Assembly (NCBI GenBank): GCA_001792895.1
Contig: MARA01000008.1
Location: 1,364,001-1,428,000 of the forward strand
Direction: 5' to 3'
DNA: 64,000 nucleotides
Source: Lentinus brumalis
Lineage: Eukaryota > Basidiomycota > Agaricomycetes > Polyporales > Polyporaceae
How positions within the stretch are numbered: the stretch's first letter is position 1; every line of letters starts with the position of its first letter. This document shows positions 11,305 through 22,300 of this stretch, piece after piece. The notes below the pieces were generated by a model. The model had not been told where the DNA came from. It made no database searches and saw only the letters and a list, made by a program, of their open reading frames with translations. The position numbers and the translations under genes were made by a program.

Positions 11305-13290
11305 ATGTCGTCAGAGCGGAGTGCCGAACACCACTACGTCTCGCTACTCATTGCCTCTTTCCGCAAGTACCCCGAGGCTCCTGCTTTCCTACCTTACATC
11401 GGGCGCGACGATGCATGGGAAAGAGTGACCTATCGCGAGATCGAGCAACGCCTTGTGGCGACTCAGACGTACTGGAGAGATACGCTCGCCCCGCTAAACC
11501 TGCAGCCTCGCGATGTGGTTGGGTTTTGGTACGCACCGCCACCGCTCATCCAGTCGTATATCGCTAATCCACGTCTGTCTGCATGTGCAGGTTGACCGGG
11601 CGGAAGCTCTCGGACCTCCTGAACACGATCGCTGTCTGCGCGCTGGGGTACGTCCCGCAGTACTTCAGCGGGTACTTCGGCAACTCCTCCGTCGTGTTGG
11701 ACCTCCTCGCCAAGAGCGGAGGGAAGGTCTTCATCGTCGACCCGAACTTCGAGGCACAAGTTACCAATGTCCGTTCTGATGGCTCCTCCGTCCCGCGCTT
11801 CCGCACGCTCGAGTATGGTGACATGACGCGACTCGTGTCTCAGTCGACTGCCCCGGAGAAGCTCATCCTGGATTTGGCGAGCGTTGCACCTGTGGCGCGG
11901 GACGACGTCGCGGCGCTCTTCCATTCATCGGGCACGACGGGGGGTACGCCGAAGATCATCCCTAGTACCTTCAAGATGATCACCTCGATGGTGGGCGGGA
12001 AGTGGCCGAACATCTTGGTGCGGCCGGCGGATGGCAGGCAGCCTGTTATGAACACGCTCGGCAACGTCGCGCACATCGGGTCTATCCATTGTAGGTGTCC
12101 TAGCGTCCAACGTGCACGCCATCCGGTCTGACCCGCTCTGTGCTCGATTCAACTCTAGTGTTCCTGGGTAGTATCCATGTCGGCGCGTGTATGGTGCAGA
12201 CGTCGTCCATGGACATCCCGGACAAGGAGTTTCTCAACATCGTCCGCATGCACAGGCTCTCGACGGTAGTGCTGTATGCGACGTTCCTTGGCAGACTCAT
12301 CAATTCTGCCCAGCAAGATACAGAAATGAAGGACGCTCTGAAGAGTATTGATCAGATCATCCACACCGGGGTAGCATTGCACAAGGAGGAAGAGGAATGG
12401 GCTTATGCGAACGGTATCAAGATTGTGGTATGTGACTTTCTTCCGTGCTCTCGAACGCAAGCTCACACATCCCGCAGACATCCTACGGAACGACTGAGAC
12501 AGCTCCGTTGCTGAAGTCGACGACGGAATCGCCCATCTTGTACCCTATTCCCGGGGCAAACCCCGTTTTCCTTCCGTATCAGGACCAGGACAAGAGCGCC
12601 GACGGAGTACAGTTGTACGAAGTCGTGGTGCCCTCGACCGCAGATGACTGTCCGCCCCCGGAGATGTGCGGAGAAGACGGATACTACCACACCAACGATC
12701 TGTTCGAGAAGGTCGGAGATGGCTGGGTCTACCGTGGGCGCGGAGGCGACTGGATCAAGATCCTCGGTGGGTTCTGTGATACGAAGTAAGCGTTCTGTCC
12801 TTTTCACGGTACCTTCTGAGCTTCCACTTAATGGCCTGATAGGAACGTCGAAGACACCGTTCGCAAGTTGTGCTCGGACCTCGTGCATGACGTCGTCATG
12901 GTCGGGACTGGACGCCTGTATCCCGTGCTGATCGTCGAGAGCGCGGCGAGCGGGCTGAGTGAGGAAGATAAGAAGCGTATCTCGCACGAGATCGTCGACA
13001 GGACGGCGGAGTTCAACAGACGGCTGTTTATCCACGAGAGGGTGGAGGACCCGAAACGCGTCTTTGTGGTTGAGAAGGGGACGTTGCCGCGTACGAAGGT
13101 GGGTGAATGGTTCAATGTGTCGTATGGTGGCTGACGTGCAACGGTTTGTCTATTTTACAGGAAAAGGGCAATATAAGGTATGTGTTTCTTAGGTTTCGTG
13201 CGTCGAGCTATGGCTAACGTGCACCCTAGGCGTGCTGCTACCGAGGAGTTGTTCGAGAAGGAGCTTGACTTGGTCTCGGAGCGCGCGTAG
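11305..13290 (+). CDS. Stand-alone AMP-forming (adenylation-domain) enzyme
   Basis: Exons are 11305-11528, 11591-12090, 12159-12427, 12478-12785, 12843-13098, 13161-13177 and 13230-13290. They total 1635 bases, 544 residues. The protein is an ANL-superfamily acyl/aryl adenylating enzyme resembling the A domain of fungal NRPS-like adenylate-forming reductases. Core motifs are visible: HSSGTTGGTPK (A3, ATP binding), SYGTTE (A5), YHTNDLF (A7), RGRGGDWIKILGG (A8) and an A10-like GTLPRTKEKGNIRR with the lysine. The sixth exon is only 17 bases and lies inside the A10 core. No carrier (thiolation) or reductase domain follows, and a TAG closes the frame 20 residues after A10. It would therefore act alone as an acid-activating or CoA-ligase-like enzyme, or hand its product to a partner. 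The substrate is unknown; an aromatic acid is an attractive guess given the UbiA neighbour. Confidence 0.82.
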
Positions 13291-13616
13291 GACACTTCTA
13301 TGAAGACTATAACCGGTGTATCATTTGGTGTACCGTACGTCCGCCAACTAGTAGACTTTGCGTGCCTCGGCCATGCCAGCTGACCCATCTGTATTCATTA
13401 CTCCTGATGCAAATTGTTCGGTTGCTATTGTTGTGCAATTTCTCTACTTCTTCTGCGCGAGGGGCCTCAGCTGGAGGCTGATAAGTACTTCCCGCGCTGT
13501 CACAGCGGCGAGCCGATTGTACATAAAGCCTGTGTCTAGCTTATCACCTCCAAGCCTGTGCCTCCACACGCCCGCCGTCTGAGGATTTTCATCGTTTCCT
13601 CGCGGTTGACGCAGAC

Positions 13617-14588
13617 ATGTCATCAGAACAATCTGACCGTCAGTACCTGCTGAGAATTGACGAAGCGGAACGTGGTCGGCGAGTCTCTTGCTCGATGTAC
13701 GCCGAGTTACCAACGCCTCGTCTCATGTCAGCCCTCTCTTCAGCCTGTCATTGCAGTATAGCGTTCTGCAGCGGACATGCGGGAATCGGCTCTTCTTACC
13801 TTCCATCAACTTCGGCGCGGGCGATAGAATCCTAGACAGCGGCACCGGTTCGGGTACGCTCCCCGAGTGTTCCAGGACCTGCAGATTTGTACTGAAATCG
13901 CACCTCACATATAGGTATGTGGCTGCTGGATGTTGCGAGCGACGCGGCCGTGCCGGAGTCCGTCTTCCTGCAAGGTATTGATGTCGATAACCGCCTCTTC
14001 CCTCTCAACGACCAGAGAGTGGCGTCCCGAGCGAACGTCGACTTCCGAGTAGAGTCCGTCCTGCACTTACCTGAAGAGTGGGCGAGCACCTTCGCTCTCG
14101 TCAACCAGAGGCTTCTGGGAGTGGCGCTCAAGGGACCCGAGTGGCCGTGCGCGCTGTCAGAGATACACCGCATCCTCACACCTGGGGGTTGGGTGCAGCT
14201 GGGGGAGCTGTCCGAGTGGAAGGCGGGTCCGGCCACTGCGCGATTTCGCGTGCTGTTTGAGACGCTATTCAAGTCGAAGGGGCTCGTGGTGGACTGCGCT
14301 GATCGACTTCCGAGCATGCTGCGGGAAACGGGGTTCGTAGACGTGCATGAGGAAGTCAAGTCGCTACCGCTTGGGGCTTGGGCTGGGCAGGATGGACTGG
14401 ACGCTCGTGATGTGTGGATTAAGACTGCGTGGGTGTTTAAGGGTCCCTTGATGAAAGTAGGTGGGCTGGGCTTGGTGGGTGGAGAAGAGGAGGCAGATCA
14501 GTTACTTCGCGAGATGGAGAAGGAGTGGGACAGTACTCCTGGCGCCTTCATCAAGTATCATATCGTCTGGGTCAGAAGCCCTCTCTAG
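13617..14588 (+). CDS. Class I SAM-dependent methyltransferase
   Basis: The best model is exons 13617-13696, 13744-13853 and 13915-14588, totalling 864 bases and 287 residues. The 3' end of exon 1 is uncertain, because other donors near 13675 and 13683 do not give as good a fit. The SAM-binding motif I reads LDSGTGSGMWLLDVA, split by an intron. It is followed by an acidic GIDVDN strand-2 motif, NVDFRVESVLHLP, and a motif-III-like IHRILTPGGWVQLGEL. The layout resembles fungal LaeA-like and small-molecule methyltransferases. A pathway O-methyltransferase and a LaeA-type regulator are both possible; the position between the adenylating enzyme and MFS-B favours the former. It ends 32 bases from the 3' end of MFS-B, tail-to-tail. 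Confidence 0.78.
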
Positions 14589-14620
14589 AGTGATTGATTC
14601 GCGCAGTCCACTCTAGATAC

Positions 14621-16835
14621 CTACAGGACGAACTTGTACCATATACTGTTGTCTCCCGCCTCCATGACCGAGTCTGGGCCATGCTCCGGAGCCGACGTCA
14701 GTCCGCTCGCTTGTCGCAGCTTCTCCTTGCGCCTGTTCTCGTGTGCAAGCCATAGTCTATTAGCTGTCGTGCATACCACGACGGCTACTTGGAAAACGAG
14801 CAGGACTATGGTGGCAGAAGTGTAGCGCGGCGCGGGCGACATCGCGAACAACCACATCGCCAGGACTGCGCCTATGTTCGTCATGCCAGATACCAGCGCG
14901 AGGGCTGTAGCACGGCGAGCAAACGGGGCGGAGTTGTTTACCGCCCACGTCCCCAGCGGTGGTGCTACGCAGAAGGAAGCGGGGACTAGAAGGAAGAGAG
15001 CAGCATAGCGGACGAGGTTGGTGTAGGACGCTGTGGATAGAATATTTCAACTGATGCTCGAATGATATAACATGGAGGTGGTTGTACTTACCTAGAAAGA
15101 TAGCAAACCCGACTGTCGCCACCATCCCAGACACAATCATCATGAGGCCGCGCTGTCCGTAGCGATCCGAGAAGAACGATGCGGTGATGGCAACTAGAGG
15201 AGCAATGAGAGCTGCAGTTGATTCTGATATTTCGCGCGGAGTGGATTTGACTTACACACGGCGGCCACAGCGAAGGGAGGAACGCTCATGAGCTGCGCAT
15301 CCCTGCCATGGTATCCTAGCCCGGTCAAGATGAGGGGGAGGAAGCTGAAGGAAGTCAGTTCCCGGACTAGACGGATGTACGACGGATGACCCCTCACTAT
15401 CCAAGTCCAGAGACCGTTGCTCCTACAGGAACATCAATTATCACTATAAGGCACCTTCGAATTCGCCGCTCACCGTTGAGAAAGCCTGCAATTGAAACCA
15501 AAAGTACGTGCGGGCGGATGAATGTACGACCTATCTCCACAAGATTCAGATGTTCGTCTGGTTCGTCAGCTAGGATTGTTCCCTCTTCGTGGAGTTTCTG
15601 CACGATGTGCCGTTTATCCGCCTCCGTCAGGAAAGACAGTGACATCGGCGTGTTGGGTAACAATATATAGCATGCTCCGCCGAAGACGACGGTGAAAAGT
15701 CCTTCCTGTAGTGGATGATTGAGACCAATTGGCAAGGGGGATATATGGTGGAGGACGTACCAAGATAAAAAGCCACGCCCAGCCCGGCTTGTTTGCGAGG
15801 CCATCGATCCTCAATATAGCAGCGGCCAGAAGACCGGAAAATGCAGACGCCACGGTGACGGCAGAGAGGACGATGGACCCTCTGATGAACGCCGTCAGCG
15901 TTTACTCGTATGTACATACAAAGGCGGAGTTCAAGTTGCCACCTGAGCTGAAGTCGTTGTCGTGGATAGAATGTTGATAGGTACAAGATTGTTCCTGGGA
16001 GCAGTCCACCTAGCTTCTCGTCAAAGGAGCCTAGTTCCGCAAAACGTCCTTGATGGAGTACATACCTTCGAAGAGACCAAGGAAGAATCGGCATGCCAGA
16101 AGACGTTCGTAGTTTGTCACGAAACCTGCCAGCGTGCAGACGATGATGAACATCATGGTAATCGCGGAGTCAATGTTGAACGTTTACAACCTTGCACTGC
16201 GCATGTAAATCCCCACAAGATTGCCAGCGTCGGAAGTAGTGTACGAGGGCCAACAACCTATCTGAAGAATCAGCTCACAGGATACTGAAGGTCGAGTATG
16301 TATGTCATGGACCTTCATGATGAGATTTGTTGCAAATTGGGCAGTACTATATGGTCTGGGCACGGCGATCATAACATCAGCGAAGACTCTGGAGGCTCTA
16401 TATTTTGTACTTACATGAGTGTCACCATAAGTGCGGTGCTGTACTATTGGGAGTATCAACCTCGATAGCATGGACAGTGAGCGACGGGCCGCGACAAATA
16501 TACCATACCTGTGCTTCGGACATGTGTAGGTCCTCCAATAGACCCGCAACGGCCGCGTTGCTGATGTTAGACTTGTCCTACACGCAGAGCCGATCAACTA
16601 CAATCATGGCCACAACTTTACTTGCACTCACGAGGGAAGAGAGGAAGAACAGCATCGCAACTGTAGGAAGCACCGCGAGGTCGATTTTGGTCCGTAAGCT
16701 GGCATCCGTCTTGTCGGCATCCGCTTGACTGGGGAGTACGCCAGCCGCAGAAGTCACGGCGCCGTAGTTAACTTGCGTATCCTCATCCCGGAGAAGATGC
16801 TGATGGGACGAATTCGAGCCTCTGCTTGAGTGCAT
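14621..16835 (-). CDS. MFS transporter B, ACS type
   Basis: This is a paralog of MFS-A and MFS-C. The start is the ATG at 16835; a longer frame upstream lacks an ATG. Landmarks are TKIDLAVLPTVAMLFFLSSL, DKSNISNAAVAGLLEDL, GPRTLLPTLAILWGF, ACRFFLGLFEG, GLLPGTILYLSTFYPR, SAFSGLLAAAILRIDG, LPNTPMSLSFL, LMSVPPFAVAAV, FFSDRYGQRG, PPLGTWAVNN and the C-terminal motif GDNSIWYKFVL with TAG at 14621. I count 13 exons with consistent phases, so the gene looks intact. About 12 membrane helices are expected. The following gene on the same strand is 7TM-3. The transported compound is unknown. Confidence 0.83.
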
Positions 16836-17467
16836 TGCGACAGCGACTCCGGGTCGCAGCGCCGCGCGGCGGCGAACTTCCACCGAATATAAGTGAGACA
16901 GGCAGAGAATACTTAATCAAGGGGTGCCTGTCAGAATTCCGTACGAGCGCAGCCTTCTTGCCTTCTCTGCTTGTCAGCGCTGTTCTGGCTCGGACGTTGG
17001 CTGTATGAGGCTGTCTGAGGAGAGGTTGCTACGCGTCGGGAATTTCTCGCAGCGCTCGTGGCTTCCTCAGCGAGGCGCCGAAGGTGTGTTATGTGTTTTA
17101 GTTGCAACGGCATCTAATGCATCCTTGAACATCTCTTCGGTCGCTTGTCCTGAATACGTGTGTGCAAACAAGTGTTTGACTGAAGGTGGTCATCCTGGTC
17201 ACGATGACGGTCGCAATCTCCTTACGCTGGAAATATTACGCACTGAGCGCGAAGAGATATTTCCGAGAAGAGACGTCCGAGTTCACGTGCGGGAGAGGTT
17301 TTGCATGCCATCCGTCGTGCAGGACATAGACAGAGCGCATGGCATATAAATTTAAAGATGTGAGGACTACCTAAGACTACATCTGCAACATCATGAGCGG
17401 CGTAACGAGTGAGGACGCTCGCACTGACCTGCAGTGTACGGAGAAATTGACTGAGTACGCCGAGTCC
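16836..17467. other. Intergenic region MFS-B / 7TM-3
   Basis: This should contain the MFS-B promoter and the 7TM-3 3' end. A short plus-strand open frame near 17.0-17.35 kb (starting MRLSEERLL) has no recognisable features, and I do not call it. Confidence 0.4.
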
Positions 17468-18914
17468 TCAGTGCTGTTCATGATGCTCCTTCACCTCCCA
17501 TGACTCATATGCTGAGCTTCCGCCTTCTCGTGCCGTTCGACCGTCGGAGAAGCTGCCACTGTGCGCACTGTACTGTGCGCCAAGCTCTGCTCGTCCGAAG
17601 GATTCTGTAGGTTGCGAGGCCGTGTTCCAAAACCGGAATGTTGTAGACAGCTCTATCGTGTCGCTATCATGAGGCTGACTCCCTGTTCGGGTGCGGACGA
17701 TGAGCATAGAGAATACAAGTGCCTGCGGTTGCGTCAGATCATGTCGTAGGGGAAATATGACGGACGCACGGTAACTGGAGGTAGCTGTGGAGCTTCGAGT
17801 TAGTATGAGGAAAGTGGGTGTCGAACGATGGCCAACATACCGGGTCTAAGAATACGAAGAACATATTTGATCCCACACTGATGCTGACAATGAGTATGAG
17901 CAGATGCCCGCAATAGAAAGCAGCTTTCGATAGAGAAAAGGTCATATAGTCAGCGAGAGCGACGAGGTCAAGCAAAAGCAGAAGTTACGCTCACCGGATT
18001 CAATGACAACCTCGAAGACATGCTTTGTCGTCCAGTCACGTATGTCGGAGACGCCAGTATTGACTCTCCATATCTTCCAGGAGATCATACCTGGAGAAGT
18101 ATCGCGTTATAACGATCGCACGATGTATGAATGAGACAAAACCTCACCAGCACAGAGTAAATTGAGAACGAAAGTCGTGACGAAGAAGTACCGGACTCTG
18201 ACGGTGACTTCGGCAAATATAAGTGCATTCCCTGTCGCCGTCTGCGACAGAGTCCACACGGACCAGACGGCAAGAGCTGTTAAGTGCTGAGTCCTGTGAG
18301 CTACGGTAGTAAGAGATCATCGGCGTACCGATGTTCGCGAGAACTAGACCGCCCGGGACGACCATGACGAACCAGTGGTAACTCCATAAATTGAGCGTTC
18401 GATAGACCTAAAGCACATGAGATAAGCACGTTGAGTGCCACAGATTGTTACACACCATGATCACGTCGGATATGACAGCCATGACAGTGGTGAGACTGTT
18501 TTTTAACAGCGACTCCGGAGTCGCCGGGTCAGCGAAGAAAGCGGCGGGGTCCGGTGACTTGCCCTTGTGTACTCCATACGCCTGGTACGTACGTATCAAC
18601 TCTGCCACGAGGTCCTGTAGCGTCGTCAGGGTTGCCATGGGATTCCAACGCTATTGTCGCCCTTACCGTCACGGTGAGGAGGAAGATCAATAGACACACA
18701 GCCGGAAAATATAGCGATAGGCCGTCTCTGACTTTCCTCCTCAATATGGAGACACACTGGGGGATGTAGACGAAATACGCTCCTGCGGGGAAATTGATTG
18801 ATCCGTCAGTCGTCGTTTCCCAGACGGCAATTGAGAGCGCTTCGTACCTGTCGCAATGAGCTGCAGCCATAGTCCGACGAGGTGAGCGTTGGCCTGTGGT
18901 AGAGTCGCATCCAT
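17468..18914 (-). CDS. Seven-helix membrane protein 7TM-3, 9 exons including a 15-base microexon
   Basis: Exons in transcription order are 18914-18848, 18782-18667, 18614-18456, 18407-18329, 18276-18148, 18090-17995, 17923-17841, 17784-17770 (microexon) and 17722-17468. The sum is 999 bases, 332 residues, with every phase matching. Family landmarks are NAHLVGLWLQLIATG, AVISDVIM followed by VYRTLNLW, VRYFFVTTF, ISWKIWRV, LLILIVSISVGSN and LPPVT (the microexon) joined to ALVFSMLIVRTRTG. The C-terminal tail is unlike that of 7TM-5 and 7TM-6. It lies directly downstream of P450-1 on the same strand, the same order as P450-2 and 7TM-5. Function is unknown. Confidence 0.85.
17770..17784 (-). other. 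15-base microexon of 7TM-3
   Basis: Five codons (LPPVT) are flanked by CAG on the upstream side and GTGCGT on the downstream side. The corresponding microexons in 7TM-5 (36021-36035) and 7TM-6 (39750-39764) are also exactly 15 bases. In 7TM-1 and 7TM-2 the same codons are fused to the last exon. Confidence 0.85.
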
Positions 18915-19367
18915 GTACACTACGTGTCGACAGGGTACGCCACGGTGGCGTTGCTTCAGGCGAGTTCTCCAAAGGACGAGACTAAGAGAGGCAGCGGGGT
19001 GCAAAAGAAGGGCCGTTGCCACCAGAATCTATCCGACCAAGCCTGCATTCGTCGGCTAGCAGGCCCAGATCTTCGATTCTTGACGTCTCTGTGTGTAAGA
19101 GCGCGACGCCAACGCTGTTGATATCTGCATGAGCGCAAGAACTGTGGGTCCCTGTTTGTGGCATCCGTGATCCATGATGCGTGAGTAGTAGTACCTCGTG
19201 CTGAGATTCTCGACTATACAGTAATCCTTCGGCCAGGAAGTCGAGCAAGCCGCGATGAGATGGCGGTGAGAGGTGGAATCGTGGATGTGATCGTCGGCTG
19301 CGCACACATCACATGCATCAAGCTCAAGGCTCATCAAGGCCGTTCCGCTTTGAGCCGAGCGCCGGGC
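18915..19367. other. Intergenic region 7TM-3 / P450-1
   Basis: Nothing gene-like is seen. It must contain the P450-1 3' end and the 7TM-3 promoter. Confidence 0.5.
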
Positions 19368-22300
19368 TCATGTAACGACTCCCAATCTGCCATCAAATGA
19401 ATATGAGTACATATGGGCTACCGCAGCGAATTCATCAGACTGGTTGATCCATAGCGCAAGAGCCTTTGAATCAAGCCCACTTTGTGAATCCTCTGCCAAC
19501 TTGTTCAACATCGGTAGCTGCAGAGCAGTCATGACAACCGGCAGCTCGGGCTTCAAGGAAGTGGCACCTTGGACGGAAGGCGAGACAACTCCGCCGTTCC
19601 TCCATACGATCTTCTTGTCAGAGGGAGCGAAGTCAAAGGAGAGGACAAGGTGCGTGATCGCGATGCCTGAGAACAGAAGGCGATTAGAGATGCAAAAGCG
19701 CGTCGTGCAGGAGATTACTCACGCATCACGGTGAGAGCCATGTTGTAGCCACTGCATACGTGGCATAACAGTCAGTGTCCGTGTGCAGAGTGAATGACGC
19801 ATGAGACGTACATGCATGCTCGGGGACCCGCGAGGAAACTGGCACTGCAAGCGGTGTCTGATGAATACTGGTCACTGCGGGCGGGAATCATGAGACGACA
19901 TACGTGTGTGCATAGATACTTGGTATGTGCGCGTCCGACACGCTTGGTGGCAGCGGCGCGAGCCACCGTTCGGGCTTCCATTCGTTCGCGTCGGGGCCCC
20001 ATGTATCCTTGTCGCGATTGAGGCCGAATATGTTGATCCAGACAATCGTTCCTGCTGGGATGAATAGCTCATGGCATGGCTGCCCTTGTGCGTCCGGAAG
20101 TGGAGTCCCAAGAGGAAGAACGGCGTCGGAATCGGCACTACGAGACCGGATCTAAGCGCTTGACAGGTGAGTTAGGTAGAGGGGGTACGTACACTCTGGG
20201 GGCAATCTGCAGCGGAGGATACCTGAATGCCGTGGGGTACACATGATCAGTAGAAAGTCGGAGTCAGTCAAATCGAGGGCCTTACAGCCTGACGGTCTCT
20301 CGGATGATCGCTTCGAGGTAAGGCAAGTTGACGTAGGCTTCGTAATCGATGTCAGCGAGAGAGCGACCAGCACCGGCGGTTGCTTCCATCAGCTCTTTTC
20401 GCAGTTTTCTCTGAGCATCTGGATGACGGGCAAGGAGTTCTACCACCCGGCTGAGCATTGTCGACGTTGTATCCGTGGCTCCCAGAGTCAACAAGCTGTA
20501 TCAGATCAGTAAGGTTGCGAACTTCCGAGAGAAGACGGCCAGCGGACGTACGACATGTGGCCTATCAAGTTCTCGTCGGACACGGTTGCGTCTAGTCGGA
20601 CTAACGTATCGTCAGGTCGGGAATCAAGTCAGCAACGCGTGGAATGAAAGGGCTTACGGAGAATGCTTATGAGGTCCTTGCCTTCTCCAACGTCGCCCGA
20701 GAGCGATTCGTCCCCTTGTTTCAGCAGCTCTCGTTTCCGCTGGAGCACCTCGAGCGAGGTCATGTAGACGCTATCGGAGATGCCGCGCATATGCCGCAGG
20801 GCAGCCCACGGGAGGACCTCCGTGGCCCATCGAAGCCAGGAGCGGGGGAAAATACGACGGACCAAAGGAAGGTAAAGACGCCAATGATGCAGCCGCATCA
20901 GAGTTGGACTGTGAGTGTCAACGCATTAGAAATCGTCGATTACAAGGAGTGAGGAAGGACTTACCCGAACTCTTTCAAGGCGCGACTGTAGTCCGTCCCG
21001 TGGCTGTCGAGGGAACCGAACGTGTAGCCAAGGCCGGTGCGACCGATGCTCTCCAGGGTATAGCGGGACAGATACTGTGCGATGTCGACTTCTGTTTCGG
21101 ATTCCGGTGCCTCCTTCCGGAGCACATCGACCAACTGCGCGAGGAAGGTGAGTATACTGCAGGCACAAGGCGACCTCATGAGCGAAGCCTGACCTCTTTG
21201 GACACACGGTTGAAAATCGGGACCATATTGCGGAGATGTCTGACAGAAAATGCTGGGTTCAATAGCCTGCGCTGCAATGAGTGCTCCTTTCCTGTGATAG
21301 TTGATCGTATCACTGGCTGGGATACTTCATACCGGCGCGTAAGTACGTACCCTGGACAGACATTAGACCAGGGCCCCAGACGGCATTCATGGTCCTGAAA
21401 TGTGTTAGTGTGATCGTGCGTACAAGCATCAATTAAGATCGGTACTCTGAGAACCATACGGGTAGGTCGAACACCTCGCGGTGCCTCCCTATCATCGTCC
21501 CTACTGCGACCGGGTCGGAAAGAGCGATCGCGACATCCTACATACCACCATCCATACATCAGTCTGACTGTCACACTTTGGGCGCCCTGCAGGAGTACGT
21601 ACTGTAGATTTTCGTGACGGCGAGAGCACGCGAAGAGACGGGATGAGAAGAGAATCAATTGCGGGGGCGCGTTTGTCCTCTGTAGACTAGAAGAAAGACG
21701 GCGGGTGACGGGAGGTAGAGGCAATCGCGTGAGGACGAGCGAAGAAAATACACGGTATATGTAATCTAAACTAGCGCCGACCAGATTCTAATCTATCGAT
21801 GTAAGTACGAGCTCGAACCGCAAGATGCCGGTGAGCGTCACAGACTACAACACAACCCCTCGAGCGAGTACGATATGAATGCGAAGGGGGAGAAGTAAAC
21901 GATAAAAACAAGACATGACCACATACAATTCGAGTCCATGCACGACGGCAACTTCAACCCCTCAACCTCAGCCTAGAAGGCATGCTCCTCGACGGCACCG
22001 TTCGCAGCAGCAGGCTGGAGATCCGGGCACTGCGCTTTGTAGTGGCCCTTGCGCATGCAGTGGAAGCACGTGATGAGCTCGATGGGGGTACGGGTGCGGG
22101 GACGAGCGGCGGCGGCAGCGGCAACGAGGGCGACGGTGGACGACGACGACGGGAAGGGGTGCTGGCGGGAGTCCTCGTTCAGGAGGCGGCGGTGGACGAG
22201 CTCGAGCGTAAGCTCGCTCTCCGGGGTCACGTCGAGCGTGACGACGAAGTGCTCGAACGAGGGCGGCAGGCCGCTCGTGAGCACGAGGATATGATCCTCC

